From NCBI GenBank assembly GCA_028279365.1, contig JANQNX010000006.1, positions 1 to 64,000 on the forward strand: a stretch of DNA of 64,000 nucleotides. Reading direction: 5' to 3'. Positions 25,662-35,253 of the stretch are shown here, in pieces. Source of the stretch: Gammaproteobacteria bacterium. Lineage in GTDB: Bacteria; Pseudomonadota; Gammaproteobacteria; Eutrophobiales; Eutrophobiaceae. A model generated the notes under the pieces. That model saw nothing but the letters and a program-made list of their open reading frames with translations. It did not search any database and was not told the DNA's origin. The position numbers and the translations under genes are program-made. The first letter of the stretch is position 1; every line of letters starts with the position of its first letter.

Positions 25662-26534
25662 TTAACTCAGGTTATCTTTCAGATTGAGATATTCAGATAA
25701 ACCCAGGATATCTTTTATCTCATCAAACTTAACTATGTCATCTGCCAGGGATTGCGTATGGCCATCGCGTTTGAATGCCTCGGCCATGTCTCTCATTACT
25801 TTGGCGGTCAATAACACTGAGTCAATCGGCGCCACCACGATCTTAAATCCCATTTCTTCCAATTCAGACGCGCTCAATATCGGTGTCTTTCCAAACGCCA
25901 ACATGTTGACAAATTTCGGATAGTCAACGCGTTGGCAAATTTGCTCTAACTCAGATACAGATAGCGGTGCTTCGATAAATGCGACATCCGCACCGGCATC
26001 ACAGTAACGATTGATCCTGTCTATCGCATCATCCAGACCATCGGTTTCGCGTGAGTCAGTTCTGGCGATAAACAGGAAATCCGGATCCTGTCTTGCGTCG
26101 ACTGCCGCCTTAAATTTCATCACCATCTCGTCGGCAGGAATCACTTCCTTACCGCCAAAATGACCACAGCGTTTTGGAAATACCTGATCCTCAAGAATGA
26201 TGCCTGCCGCCCCTGCACCTTCAAATTCAGTCACACAGCGCATGACATTATGTAAGTCGCCATGACCGGTATCGGCATCGGCTACTACAGGAATCGACAA
26301 ACGATGCGCCATGCGGCGGGTGGCGTCGACCATTTCTGTCATGCCAAGAAAATTGAGATCCGGCAGACCATAAAGACTGGCACTGGTCCCAAAACCACCG
26401 ATAAACACAGAATCAAACCCGCATTGTTCGACCAGCACTGCGGTTAATACATCGTGCGCACCCAGAGTTTTGATAATGCCTGGCTTTTCCATGAGTTCAC
26501 GAAGCTGGGCAGCGGGACTGGTGATATGTGACAT
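25662..26534 (-). CDS. isocitrate lyase/PEP mutase superfamily enzyme
   Basis: This encodes 290 residues forming a (beta/alpha)8 barrel. The active-site phrases are PVVADADTGHGD (Mg2+-binding DxDxG), IILEDQVFPKRCGHFGG (catalytic Cys in KRCGH) and FIARTDSRETDGLDDAIDR. The KRCGH form is that of C-C lyases such as 2-methylisocitrate lyase and oxaloacetate decarboxylase-like enzymes, rather than true PEP mutase. The exact substrate is unknown. GGAGAACAGAC before the ATG is a good ribosome-binding site. It is the first gene of an operon with DUF3311 and the SSS transporter, suggesting uptake followed by cleavage of a carboxylic acid. Confidence 0.88.
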   Translation of the reverse strand: MSHITSPAAQLRELMEKPGIIKTLGAHDVLTAVLVEQCGFDSVFIGGFGTSASLYGLPDLNFLGMTEMVDATRRMAHRLSIPVVADADTGHGDLHNVMRCVTEFEGAGAAGIILEDQVFPKRCGHFGGKEVIPADEMVMKFKAAVDARQDPDFLFIARTDSRETDGLDDAIDRINRYCDAGADVAFIEAPLSVSELEQICQRVDYPKFVNMLAFGKTPILSASELEEMGFKIVVAPIDSVLLTAKVMRDMAEAFKRDGHTQSLADDIVKFDEIKDILGLSEYLNLKDNLS

Positions 26535-26622
26535 GTCTGTTCTCCGACGCTATGTGGCGATGTTAAAATACTGTTATTCTAGTTGTCTGGATTGTACTAC
26601 AGAGGAAATCAGGTTTAAGCCC

Positions 26623-26976
26623 ATGAGTGAGAATCAGCTTGAAAGAGCCGGGGTTGTCGTGACAAACAATAATGGCAGCATCATGGTCGGCATGTTCTGG
26701 ATGTTCATTATTTCTATATTGCTATTTTGGCTACCCGCATTTGGCCCGCTAATCGCCGGAGTCGTGGGTGGCAAACAGGCCGGCGGCGTCATGGCAGGAC
26801 TCATCGCTGCGCTGTTGCCCGGCATACTCGCGGCAATCGCGCTGTTTTTTGCCGGCACCATGTTAACGGCATTGCCTGTGGTCGGCGCAGTGCTGGCTGG
26901 CAGCGGTTTTCTACTTTACGTTATCTATATTCCACCGTTATTAATTGGTGCGCTGATCGGCGGATTACTGGCATGA
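26623..26976 (+). CDS. small integral membrane protein of unknown function
   Basis: This encodes 117 residues starting MSENQLERAG; the reading frame is open further upstream but only this ATG is sensible. Three Gly/Ala/Leu-rich hydrophobic regions (~24-48, 54-78 and 84-115) are separated by short loops, with a GGVMAGLIAALLPGILAA-type segment that could be a glycine-zipper helix. It somewhat resembles DUF5518-like small membrane proteins, but I do not assign a family. It is divergent from the PEP-mutase-family gene and is followed after 46 bp by the polyphosphate:AMP phosphotransferase gene. Confidence 0.65.
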   Translation: MSENQLERAGVVVTNNNGSIMVGMFWMFIISILLFWLPAFGPLIAGVVGGKQAGGVMAGLIAALLPGILAAIALFFAGTMLTALPVVGAVLAGSGFLLYVIYIPPLLIGALIGGLLA

Positions 26977-27022
26977 ACACGGTATTAGCACCTGTTTAAT
27001 CGCGACATAACGGGGGATTAAT

Positions 27023-28498
27023 ATGTTTGAACTGGCGGAACTGGGACACACGCTCACTAAACAAGACTACAAACAGCGGGCTCCGGAACTAAGAACACAG
27101 CTCTTATTAATGCAGCAACGACTGCTGGATAGTCCTTTCCCGGTGCTTTTACTGATCTCCGGCGTTGACGGCGGTGGCAAAGGCGACATCATTAATCTAT
27201 TAAATGAGTGGATGGATCCGCGCCATATTCGAACCCATGCCTTTGACACCCTGTCTGAAGACGAGAGGAAACGCCCACCCTATTGGCGCTATTGGATGGC
27301 ACTACCGCCTAAAGGCCGAACCGGTATTTTCGTGGGTTCCTGGTATAGCGATCCCATTTCCAAAGCCGTGAGTGGCAAATTCAAAACCGGTGATCTCGAT
27401 GCAAGCCTGATTCACGTAAAAAACATCGAGCGCGAACTGGCTGATGATGGAATGTTGATCATTAAATGCTGGATACACATGAGCAAGGACGTACAAAAGA
27501 AAAAGTTGAAGGCATTGGAAAAAGATCCGGACACCCGCTGGCGCGTCAACAAACGCGATTTCAAACGGCTGGAATCCTATGACAAATTCTCTGCTATCGC
27601 AGAGCGCGTTATCCGCGAGACAAGTACCGGATATTGTCCCTGGCTCATCGTCGATGGCACCGATATTAAACATAGTAGTGTTACAGTCGCTGAACACATA
27701 CTCGAACGCGTGGATCGCCATTTTGAAGAACAACAACAAAAATCCGAGCACAAACCATCAACCATAAAAGCAGCGCGAAAAGAGACCGGGTTGTTAGCAT
27801 CACTCGACATGGATCAGTCACTGACCAAGGGCGACTATAAAAAACAGCTGGAAAAATATCAGGGTAGATTGAACAAACTGGCACGCGAGGCACGGGCAAA
27901 AGAAGTGTCTGCTACGCTGGTGTTTGAGGGCTGGGATGCAGGCGGTAAAGGCGGTGCCATCAGACGTATTACTCATGCGCTGGATGCCAGACAATATCGG
28001 GTGATTCCAATAGCCGCGCCCACTGATGAAGAAAAAGCGCATCATTATCTATGGCGCTTTTGGCGACACGTACCGAAATCAGGACAAATCACCATTTATG
28101 ATCGTAGCTGGTACGGCCGTGTGTTGGTCGAGCGGGTTGAGGGCTTTGCCAACCAGGAACAATGGCTACGCGCCTATACTGAAATCAACGATTTTGAGGA
28201 AGAGCTCAGCGATGATGATATTGTCATTGTTAAATACTGGTTACATATTGATAAAGAAGAACAGGAACGTCGATTCAAGGAACGGGAACAAATCAGTTAC
28301 AAAAAACACAAGATTACCGAAGAAGACTATCGAAACCGTAAAATGTGGGCACATTATGAGGATGCAGTTGACGATATGGTGACACGTACCAGCACTGAAT
28401 ATGCACCGTGGCATTTAATTGAAGCAAATGATAAACGCTTTGCCCGGGTAAAAGTCCTAAAAACCTTTTGTAATGCGCTGGAGGAAAAATTAAGCTAA
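27023..28498 (+). CDS. pap: polyphosphate:AMP phosphotransferase (two-domain PPK2)
   Basis: This encodes 491 residues made of two PPK2 domains: residues ~10-235 with Walker A-like SGVDGGGKGDI, and ~265-490 with EGWDAGGKGGAI, followed by YDRSWYGRVLVERVEGF (lid and Walker B region). The N-terminal copy is degenerate at the equivalent place (VGSWYSDPIS), as in the characterised tandem enzymes where the C-terminal half is catalytic. The reaction is AMP + polyP(n) to ADP + polyP(n-1). The length fits the class II Pap family. The cytosolic product links polyphosphate reserves to nucleotide pools. Confidence 0.92.
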   Translation: MFELAELGHTLTKQDYKQRAPELRTQLLLMQQRLLDSPFPVLLLISGVDGGGKGDIINLLNEWMDPRHIRTHAFDTLSEDERKRPPYWRYWMALPPKGRTGIFVGSWYSDPISKAVSGKFKTGDLDASLIHVKNIERELADDGMLIIKCWIHMSKDVQKKKLKALEKDPDTRWRVNKRDFKRLESYDKFSAIAERVIRETSTGYCPWLIVDGTDIKHSSVTVAEHILERVDRHFEEQQQKSEHKPSTIKAARKETGLLASLDMDQSLTKGDYKKQLEKYQGRLNKLAREARAKEVSATLVFEGWDAGGKGGAIRRITHALDARQYRVIPIAAPTDEEKAHHYLWRFWRHVPKSGQITIYDRSWYGRVLVERVEGFANQEQWLRAYTEINDFEEELSDDDIVIVKYWLHIDKEEQERRFKEREQISYKKHKITEEDYRNRKMWAHYEDAVDDMVTRTSTEYAPWHLIEANDKRFARVKVLKTFCNALEEKLS

Positions 28499-28559
28499 CG
28501 ATAACTCACTCGGTATTGCGCAAAGTCGTAAGCGAATTTTTCATTAATTACTCTAAGTC

Positions 28560-29534
28560 ATGGATATAGAATTACTACTTTCTAATATATTAAATCCGGC
28601 CATTCTGTTTTTCTTTCTTGGCCTGTTTGCCGTTGCGGTTAAATCAGATCTGGAAATACCACAACCTATTTCCAAATTCCTGTCATTATATCTATTACTG
28701 GCTATCGGTTTTAAAGGCGGTGTCGAACTCAGTCACAGCGGTCTCAGTAGCAATATATTTCTGACTTTGTTCGCTGCCACCATCATGGCGTCAATCGTAC
28801 CGATATATTGCTTTTTTATTCTGAAAAAAATTGTCTCTGTGCATAATGCTGCTGCTATCTCAGCCACTTATGGTTCAATCAGCGCCGTTACCTTTATTAC
28901 CGCCTCGGCATTTCTCGATGGTTTAGGTATCGCACACAGTGGCTATCTGGTTGCCGCAATGGCCTTGATGGAATCGCCAGCGATTATTGTCGGGTTACTA
29001 TTTCATCGAATGTTTAATAAGGAAGAAACACAGGAAGATGATTTTTCCTGGAAAAAAGTCATACAAGAGGCCTGCTTTAATGGCTCAGTATATTTGATCA
29101 GCGGCAGTTTATTGATCGGCTTCTTTACCACGGAATCCCATGTTCAAGGCTTGCATCCATTTACGCATGATTTATTCAAAGGCGTACTGGCATTCTTCCT
29201 GTTGGATATGGGCTTGATTGCAGGAAAAAGGCTACGCGCACTTGCTGAGACCGGTATGGCATTGATCGTGTTTGCCATTATTATTCCGATCTTGAACGCC
29301 ATACTTGGCATTGCTGTCTCGCAGTTTCTCAATCTACCTGTCGGCGATGCCATGTTGTTTACTATTTTATGCGCTAGTGCATCTTATATTGCTGTGCCGG
29401 CTGCGATGCGCTTATCGATACCGGAAGCAAACCCCAGCATCTATGTGACGATGTCTCTGGTAATCACTTTTCCATTTAATATCATTGTCGGTCTTCCCTT
29501 ATATCTGGCAATGATCAAATATATAGCATCATGA
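28560..29534 (+). CDS. sbtA: SbtA-family sodium-dependent bicarbonate transporter
   Basis: This encodes 324 residues with about ten helices in two five-helix repeats. Family phrases include NILNPAILFFFLGLFAV, KSDLEIPQPISKFLSLYLLLAIGFKGG, SAVTFITASAFL and VAAMALMESPAIIVG. SbtA imports HCO3- with Na+ across the inner membrane and is a core part of carbon-concentrating mechanisms in cyanobacteria and many chemolithoautotrophs. The next gene overlaps as ATGA and encodes the PII-like partner SbtB, confirming the assignment. No carboxysome or RuBisCO gene is in this window. Confidence 0.92.
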   Translation: MDIELLLSNILNPAILFFFLGLFAVAVKSDLEIPQPISKFLSLYLLLAIGFKGGVELSHSGLSSNIFLTLFAATIMASIVPIYCFFILKKIVSVHNAAAISATYGSISAVTFITASAFLDGLGIAHSGYLVAAMALMESPAIIVGLLFHRMFNKEETQEDDFSWKKVIQEACFNGSVYLISGSLLIGFFTTESHVQGLHPFTHDLFKGVLAFFLLDMGLIAGKRLRALAETGMALIVFAIIIPILNAILGIAVSQFLNLPVGDAMLFTILCASASYIAVPAAMRLSIPEANPSIYVTMSLVITFPFNIIVGLPLYLAMIKYIAS

Positions 29535-29824
29535 AACCGGTAAAACGTATCGAAATCATCGTCGATTCAATGGATTTGAAGAAATGCCTGAGCGAACTGC
29601 AACAGCTAGGCATAACTGGCTATACCGTCATTCGTGACGTGATCGGCTCAGGTGACCGCGGGGAACGTAGCGGCGATTTACTCAACGACACGCTGAATAA
29701 CAGCTATATTCTGATCGCCTGCGATGCGGAACAAGTCGACGCCATTACTGCAGCGCTGCGTCCCAAATTGAAACGTTACGGCGGTGTCTGCCTGATTTCT
29801 GACGCCTACTGGCTAAAACATTGA
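29531..29824 (+). CDS. sbtB: PII-like SbtB regulator of SbtA
   Basis: This encodes 97 residues with a PII-type ferredoxin-like fold. The strands are KRIEIIVDSMDL and ITGYTVIRDVIG, the T-loop-type stretch is GSGDRGERSGDLLNDTL, then come YILIACDAE and the end GGVCLISDAYWLKH. SbtB binds adenine nucleotides and gates SbtA. It stops right after the last strand, so the Cys-containing C-terminal hairpin found in many cyanobacterial SbtB proteins (a redox switch) is missing. Translation is coupled to sbtA by a 4-bp ATGA overlap. Confidence 0.88.
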   Translation: MKPVKRIEIIVDSMDLKKCLSELQQLGITGYTVIRDVIGSGDRGERSGDLLNDTLNNSYILIACDAEQVDAITAALRPKLKRYGGVCLISDAYWLKH

Positions 29825-29957
29825 CCACACCAAAGATTCTGTGAGGTTTTACCGAAAATTGATGGTTTAACCCTCAATAACGCAACATATAGTGTTTTTT
29901 TAGGTGAATTTGCACTAAAATTTGGCTGTCGAGCCGGCAATTCAACCTGAGGTTATT

Positions 29958-32900
29958 TTGAAATCAACTGTGACTTATTTAGTGGCTAGCAATAAAAATC
30001 GCAGCGCCAGTCGTACTTTTGTTTTTATCTTCCTTCTCACTTTTTTTGCCTCACCAATTCGCGCGGATATCTACACTGCCAACGCCGCTCTCTCAAATGG
30101 TGATTATGAAACGGCTATTAGAGAATTTACCCGCCTGGCCGAAGCCGGTGACGATAAGGCGCAGGCCCACCTGGGTTATTTATATTATGTTGGTGAAGGC
30201 GTTGAACAAAATTATGAAAAAGCCGTTGCCTGGTATCGCAAGGCCGCGACCCAGGGTAATCGCGATGCCCAGTATAACCTGGCAGTCTCCTATGCGTTTG
30301 GAGAAGGCATCAAACAGGATCTAACCGAAGCCGCTATCTGGTATCGACGAGCAGCCGAGCAAGGCCATGTCGTCTCCCAATACAGCCTGGGTATCTCCTA
30401 TGCTTATGGGGAAGGTGTGCCCCAGGATCAACAAGAAGCCGCACGTTGGTTCAAAATGGCAGCCGAGCAAGGCTATTCACGCGCACAAGTGCATTTAGGC
30501 AGTATGTACCATACTGGTGATGGCGTAGAGCAGGATTATAAAGAAGCCGTGCGCTGGTATCGGATGGCAGCTGATCGTGGCGATGCCACCGCACAATATA
30601 ATCTCGGTACGATGTATCGTTCAGGCAGAGGCGTTGAACAAAACTATGCCCAGGCAAAACGCTGGTTCAGACAATCCGCCGACCAAGGCTATGCGGCAGC
30701 ACAAAACGAACTGGCAAGCCTGGAACGCAGCGCCGCGGTCAATGTCGCAACCCGTACTATTCAGGAAAAGCCCTCATTAGTCGAAGATAACAAGCAAACA
30801 ATCAAAAACAAACCGGCTGAAGCCGGATCATCTCCTAGCAATGCGTTACAGCAGTTGGTGGCACAGCCGACTGAAAAGCCTGCGCCTACCGTTGAAACAC
30901 CTGTTAAGCAAAATACGGCTCCCGTAGCTGAACTAGCAGCCGAAACTACCACTATCGTGGAAAAGGAAACAACGCAGGAACAAACGAAAAAGAAACCGTT
31001 ATTTACTGTCGACCAGTCTGACTTGCTGACCCTGGATCAATCAGAACTCGACATAAAACAACCGGAGATTGCTAAACAGGAAGAGCCAGTTGAATCAGAC
31101 TCTATTGAACAATCTGAACCAGAACAAACGACTATTGCCACCGAAGAACCAAGCATAGAGCAAGAAGTGGTCGTCGATATTAAGGCCGAATCCCAAATTG
31201 CAGACACAGAAAAACAATCCGAAGGATTTTTCTCTAAGCTGGGCAAAATCTTCTCAGCAGACAAATCCGCAGAAGATGTGCAACCGCTCGGCACACCCCT
31301 GGCGGATGAAACACCCGAGTCAATCGAGTCAGTTGAAGAGCCCGATAACAACGAGATAGTTGCAACTGAGCAAACTAACGAAACGATAGCTGTTGTTGAA
31401 GAAGCGGAGGCAGAGGCTGAATCAGAACAAGCCCCGATCAAAACGGCTGTTGTCGAAGTGCAAGACGATAATGAACAAATAATTGCTGATGCACCTGCGT
31501 CAGCCCCTTCGTCAGCCAATGTTCAGCCATTATTAACACCGACTATCGATGTAGACGAAATCGAGATCGAAGAAAGTGTCATTGAAAGTGAACCAATTAC
31601 GCTCACTGATGAAATTGACACTGCTGATACTGAGGAAACCGTGGCTGATATCATTGATGATACTCAAGTCGCAGATAATGAAGTAAACACCGAAGACAAA
31701 CCAGAAGGATTCTTCTCTCGCATCGGAAAGTTATTCTCTGCCTCGGAAACCACCACCGACCAAACTTCCGAAAACACCCTGACAGATACTGAAGTCGCAT
31801 TAGCTGATACCGAACAGACACAAGAAGCGCTCATTGACGATAGTGATGTTGAAGAACCTCCAGCCGAGGAATACACAGCGGCCGCAGATAATTCACTGAA
31901 AACAGAAGATAGTGAGACAGATATTGTTGATAAAAACATAGAACAAAGTGCTGAAACTATAGCAACTGAACCAATAGTGGTAGAGGAAACGATATTACCC
32001 ACCCAGACCAATGCATTGCTCGCTGAAAAACCGCAGACTGAGGAAGTGGTGGTTGAAACCGATATTGTTGAAGCAGAGCAATCAGATCAAAAAACCGGCT
32101 TTTTTAGTCGCCTGGGTAGCATCTTCAAAGCAGATGAGCCTGCTGTTGTTGATAGTGTTGAAGAAACAACAGACACCGAGATTGCTGACGAGCCTGTGAT
32201 TCAGGTTGAGGAAGCGATAGAAACCGACATTACCACTGCTGAGCCAGTCGTTGAGGAAAATACGGTTATTGCCAAATTGGAAGAAAACCCCACTATTGCA
32301 GAAACCATTATTGAAGATGAGATAGTCGAAAACGATCTGGCTAATTTCAGTGTTGATGCGGGTCGACGTGCATTAATCAATAAAGATTATGCTGAAGCTG
32401 CGAAGCAATTCATCCCACTGGCTGAAGCCGGTGATAACGAGGCGCAATCCTATCTGGGGTCTTTGTATTATGTCGGTAGTGGTGTTGAGCAGGATTTCGA
32501 ACAGTCTTACCAATGGTATAAAAAAGCCGCCGAGCAGGGAAACAAGGACGCGCAATACAGCATAGGTAATATGTACTTACTCGGTGAGGGCGTCGAACAG
32601 GATAATAACGAGGCGGCGAAGTGGTATGCGATGGCAAGCGAACAGGGCCATATTGCAGCAAGCCACAATCTTGATAACTTGAAAAAACTGGAAGAACTCA
32701 ATCGCCAAAATCAACTCAGACAAGAGGCAATTGAAGCCGGGCAAATCAACAGCGAACAAACGCTGGTAGATGTCGACGACGCGGATATAAACGAAGCGCC
32801 AGTCGAGCTTGATGAGGAAACGGTAGCAGAAGTCGAACAACCTGATGATGCTATTTCTGAGGCTGAAAGCAAAGACGAAGTGACAGAAGAAAAGAAAGGT

Positions 32901-34379
32901 GGTCTGGCTGCGCTGTTTGGCGGTTTGTTTGGTAAAAAAGAGAAACAGCAGGATGAAGAACTAACGACAGACGCTAACGATATTACCGTTGAAGAGTCAG
33001 AGGAACCACTCGATGGCGAAACAATCACTCTGGATAATACACTTACTGAAGAACCGACTGAAGTCGAAGTTGAAGTTGAAGAAACGGTACTTGAAACCAC
33101 TACAGAGGAGATTGCGTCAATCGAACAAGACCTTGAACAAGAAACTGAATCGTCCGGTTTCTTTGATAGTTTATTTGGCCCCGCTGATGGTGCCGAACCG
33201 ATAGCACTAAAAAGCAGCGAGGAGTTATCGACGCGTGAAGAAGACAATGATGCGGCTACAGTCGTTGAGGAAAGCGTTGATAACGAAGATAACTTAAATG
33301 CGATTGACCAAAACCAGACTGAGACTGGCGAACAACCCGAAACAGCTATTGCCGATGTTGCTGAAGACCAAACCAAAAAGAAAAAAGGGTTCTTCAGCCG
33401 ACTATTTTCAAGAGATGATGAACCTGTTGAAGATCAGGCAATCGACGATAACATTGAAGAAGAACAAATTGCCCTGGCTGAAACCGATTCTGATGATATT
33501 GACCCCAGCTACGATGCTGAGCCTGTCGATGAAGAACAACTTTCATCTACCGAACAAAGCCTTAAGTCACTAGCTACACAGGGTGACTCTGATGCCCAGT
33601 ATCAACTCGGCACCCGCTATTATTCAGGTAACGAAACAAAGCAGGACTTCTCTCAGGCGGCGCTTTGGTATCGCCGCTCGGCACAACAGGGTAATGTCGA
33701 TGCACAATACAGTCTCGGTAATATGTTTTTACTGGGCGAAGGTGTTGATCAGGATGATAATCAGGCGGCGTACTGGTATGCACTGGCAGCGGAGCAAGGC
33801 CATGTGTCTGCCAGCGCAAATCTGGAAAGTCTTAATAAAGCCAATCAAACCAGTTCTGTTGTGACTACCAGCAATACAGACAGATTAATGCCAATTGAAG
33901 ATGATACTGTCACTACATCAGTCTCTTCCGAAACCGGCGAAGCTGAATATGAGCAGGGCTTGGCCTATGCGTTTGGTGACGGCGTTGCACAAAATGATCG
34001 TAAGGCATTTGAATACTTTCTTCAGGCGGCCGATAAAGGCTTCCCGCTCGCTCAATATAAGGTTGGCGTCGCTTATGCTTATGGTGAGGGTGTCAGACAG
34101 GATTATAAAAGTGCCGCCAACTGGTATCGAAAGGCTGCGGAACAGGGCTATACCATTGCCCAGCGAAATCTGGCCACGATGTATCTAAACGGTAACGGAA
34201 TTGAAAAAGATAAAGTACAAGCCCTGGCCTGGTATCAGATTGTTGCCGCAAATGGCAATGCCATGGACGTTCGCAGAAGAGACATGCTGGAAAATGAATT
34301 GACTGAACCGGAATTGTCCCGCTCACAAGAGATTGCTGTACAGATCACATCCCGTTTAAACAATAGCCCTTCGCTTTAA
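29958..34379 (+). CDS. giant exported Sel1-repeat protein with acidic linkers and repeated GFFSRL motifs
   Basis: This encodes 1473 residues. A signal peptide (FVFIFLLTFFASPIRA) precedes four blocks of Sel1-like repeats (~46-255, 808-911, 1203-1291 and 1330-1428), with unit phrases such as AQYNLGTMYRSGRGVEQ. Between them lie Glu/Asp/Thr/Val-rich, probably disordered linkers carrying six short amphipathic motifs: GFFSKLGKIFS (423), GFFSRIGKLFS (584), GFFSRLGSIFK (714), GGLAALFGGLF (981), GFFDSLFG (1067) and GFFSRLFS (1144). I use TTG 29958-29960 because GAGGTTATT lies just upstream; TTG 29922 is unsupported. It is probably a periplasmic or envelope protein-interaction scaffold. Partner unknown. 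Confidence 0.88.
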   Translation: MKSTVTYLVASNKNRSASRTFVFIFLLTFFASPIRADIYTANAALSNGDYETAIREFTRLAEAGDDKAQAHLGYLYYVGEGVEQNYEKAVAWYRKAATQGNRDAQYNLAVSYAFGEGIKQDLTEAAIWYRRAAEQGHVVSQYSLGISYAYGEGVPQDQQEAARWFKMAAEQGYSRAQVHLGSMYHTGDGVEQDYKEAVRWYRMAADRGDATAQYNLGTMYRSGRGVEQNYAQAKRWFRQSADQGYAAAQNELASLERSAAVNVATRTIQEKPSLVEDNKQTIKNKPAEAGSSPSNALQQLVAQPTEKPAPTVETPVKQNTAPVAELAAETTTIVEKETTQEQTKKKPLFTVDQSDLLTLDQSELDIKQPEIAKQEEPVESDSIEQSEPEQTTIATEEPSIEQEVVVDIKAESQIADTEKQSEGFFSKLGKIFSADKSAEDVQPLGTPLADETPESIESVEEPDNNEIVATEQTNETIAVVEEAEAEAESEQAPIKTAVVEVQDDNEQIIADAPASAPSSANVQPLLTPTIDVDEIEIEESVIESEPITLTDEIDTADTEETVADIIDDTQVADNEVNTEDKPEGFFSRIGKLFSASETTTDQTSENTLTDTEVALADTEQTQEALIDDSDVEEPPAEEYTAAADNSLKTEDSETDIVDKNIEQSAETIATEPIVVEETILPTQTNALLAEKPQTEEVVVETDIVEAEQSDQKTGFFSRLGSIFKADEPAVVDSVEETTDTEIADEPVIQVEEAIETDITTAEPVVEENTVIAKLEENPTIAETIIEDEIVENDLANFSVDAGRRALINKDYAEAAKQFIPLAEAGDNEAQSYLGSLYYVGSGVEQDFEQSYQWYKKAAEQGNKDAQYSIGNMYLLGEGVEQDNNEAAKWYAMASEQGHIAASHNLDNLKKLEELNRQNQLRQEAIEAGQINSEQTLVDVDDADINEAPVELDEETVAEVEQPDDAISEAESKDEVTEEKKGGLAALFGGLFGKKEKQQDEELTTDANDITVEESEEPLDGETITLDNTLTEEPTEVEVEVEETVLETTTEEIASIEQDLEQETESSGFFDSLFGPADGAEPIALKSSEELSTREEDNDAATVVEESVDNEDNLNAIDQNQTETGEQPETAIADVAEDQTKKKKGFFSRLFSRDDEPVEDQAIDDNIEEEQIALAETDSDDIDPSYDAEPVDEEQLSSTEQSLKSLATQGDSDAQYQLGTRYYSGNETKQDFSQAALWYRRSAQQGNVDAQYSLGNMFLLGEGVDQDDNQAAYWYALAAEQGHVSASANLESLNKANQTSSVVTTSNTDRLMPIEDDTVTTSVSSETGEAEYEQGLAYAFGDGVAQNDRKAFEYFLQAADKGFPLAQYKVGVAYAYGEGVRQDYKSAANWYRKAAEQGYTIAQRNLATMYLNGNGIEKDKVQALAWYQIVAANGNAMDVRRRDMLENELTEPELSRSQEIAVQITSRLNNSPSL

Positions 34380-34440
34380 ATAATCACCACTCTGCCTTTT
34401 GAATTTCTGACATCAAGCCGCTTCGTTTATACTCGTCGGC

Positions 34441-35244
34441 ATGGCCCCTCAAACCCGTAACCCGCCTATCATTTCAGTCAAAGAACTCAATACGTTCTAT
34501 GGCTCACGCCAGATACTGAATAACATCAAACTTGATGTACAACGCAAGGAAATCATGGTGATCATGGGCCATAGCGGCTCAGGCAAGACGACATTATTCA
34601 AACATATACTTGGCCTACAGCGCCCCCAAAGCGGCTCCATCAAGGTATTGGATAATGAAATCACGACAATGACACGTGATGAATTATTCAATTTGCGAAA
34701 AAAGATCGGAGTCGCTTTTCAAAACGGCGCATTATTCAGCTCCATGTCAACGATAGAAAATGTTGAACTACCATTAAAAGAACATACCCGTCTTGATAGA
34801 AATACCATTAAAATCATGGCGCGTTTAAAACTGGAACTGATGAATCTAGGCGAGCATGAAGACCTGATGCCAGCGGAGTTATCTGGCGGTATGTTGAAAC
34901 GTGCAGGCTTAGCCCGTGCTGTCGTCATGGATCCTCAGCTGCTTTTCTTTGATGAACCCTCGGCTGGTCTGGACCCAGTTACATCGGCCGAGCTGGACGA
35001 GTTAATTTTACAACTGCGTGATGCGATGAATATGACTATTATCGTAGTGACACATGAACTGGAAAGCGCATTCAAAATCGCAGATCGTATTACCATACTT
35101 GATAAAGGCGTCCAAATCATGACCGGGACCAAAGAAGAGATCTGTCAAAGCCAGGACACTCGAGTCATAAATATGCTCCAGCGCAGAGTCAATAGTGACA
35201 TCGTTAATGCCGATGCGTACATGGAACAATTAACACGTGATTAA
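34441..35244 (+). CDS. mlaF: MlaF, ATP-binding subunit of phospholipid ABC transporter
   Basis: This encodes 267 residues of an ABC ATPase: Walker A GHSGSGKTT (~41-49), Q-loop AFQNGALFSSM, signature LSGGMLKRAGLARAV, Walker B LLFFDEPSAGLDP and switch His VVTHE. The LSGGM(L/R)KR form and the GALFSSM Q-loop are typical of MlaF. It drives the Mla system, which moves phospholipids between outer and inner membranes to keep outer-membrane asymmetry. It is the first of mlaFED; the permease gene follows after 9 bp. The ribosome-binding site is weak. Confidence 0.93.
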   Translation: MAPQTRNPPIISVKELNTFYGSRQILNNIKLDVQRKEIMVIMGHSGSGKTTLFKHILGLQRPQSGSIKVLDNEITTMTRDELFNLRKKIGVAFQNGALFSSMSTIENVELPLKEHTRLDRNTIKIMARLKLELMNLGEHEDLMPAELSGGMLKRAGLARAVVMDPQLLFFDEPSAGLDPVTSAELDELILQLRDAMNMTIIVVTHELESAFKIADRITILDKGVQIMTGTKEEICQSQDTRVINMLQRRVNSDIVNADAYMEQLTRD

Positions 35245-35253
35245 CCATTAATA

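Noticed and set aside
32711..33376. Long open frame antisense to the Sel1-repeat gene (Ser-rich translation)
   Set aside because: It mirrors the Glu/Asp/Thr-rich codons of the real gene; it has no ribosome-binding site and gives a low-complexity Ser/Thr product. The frame at 31037-31519 is rejected for the same reason.
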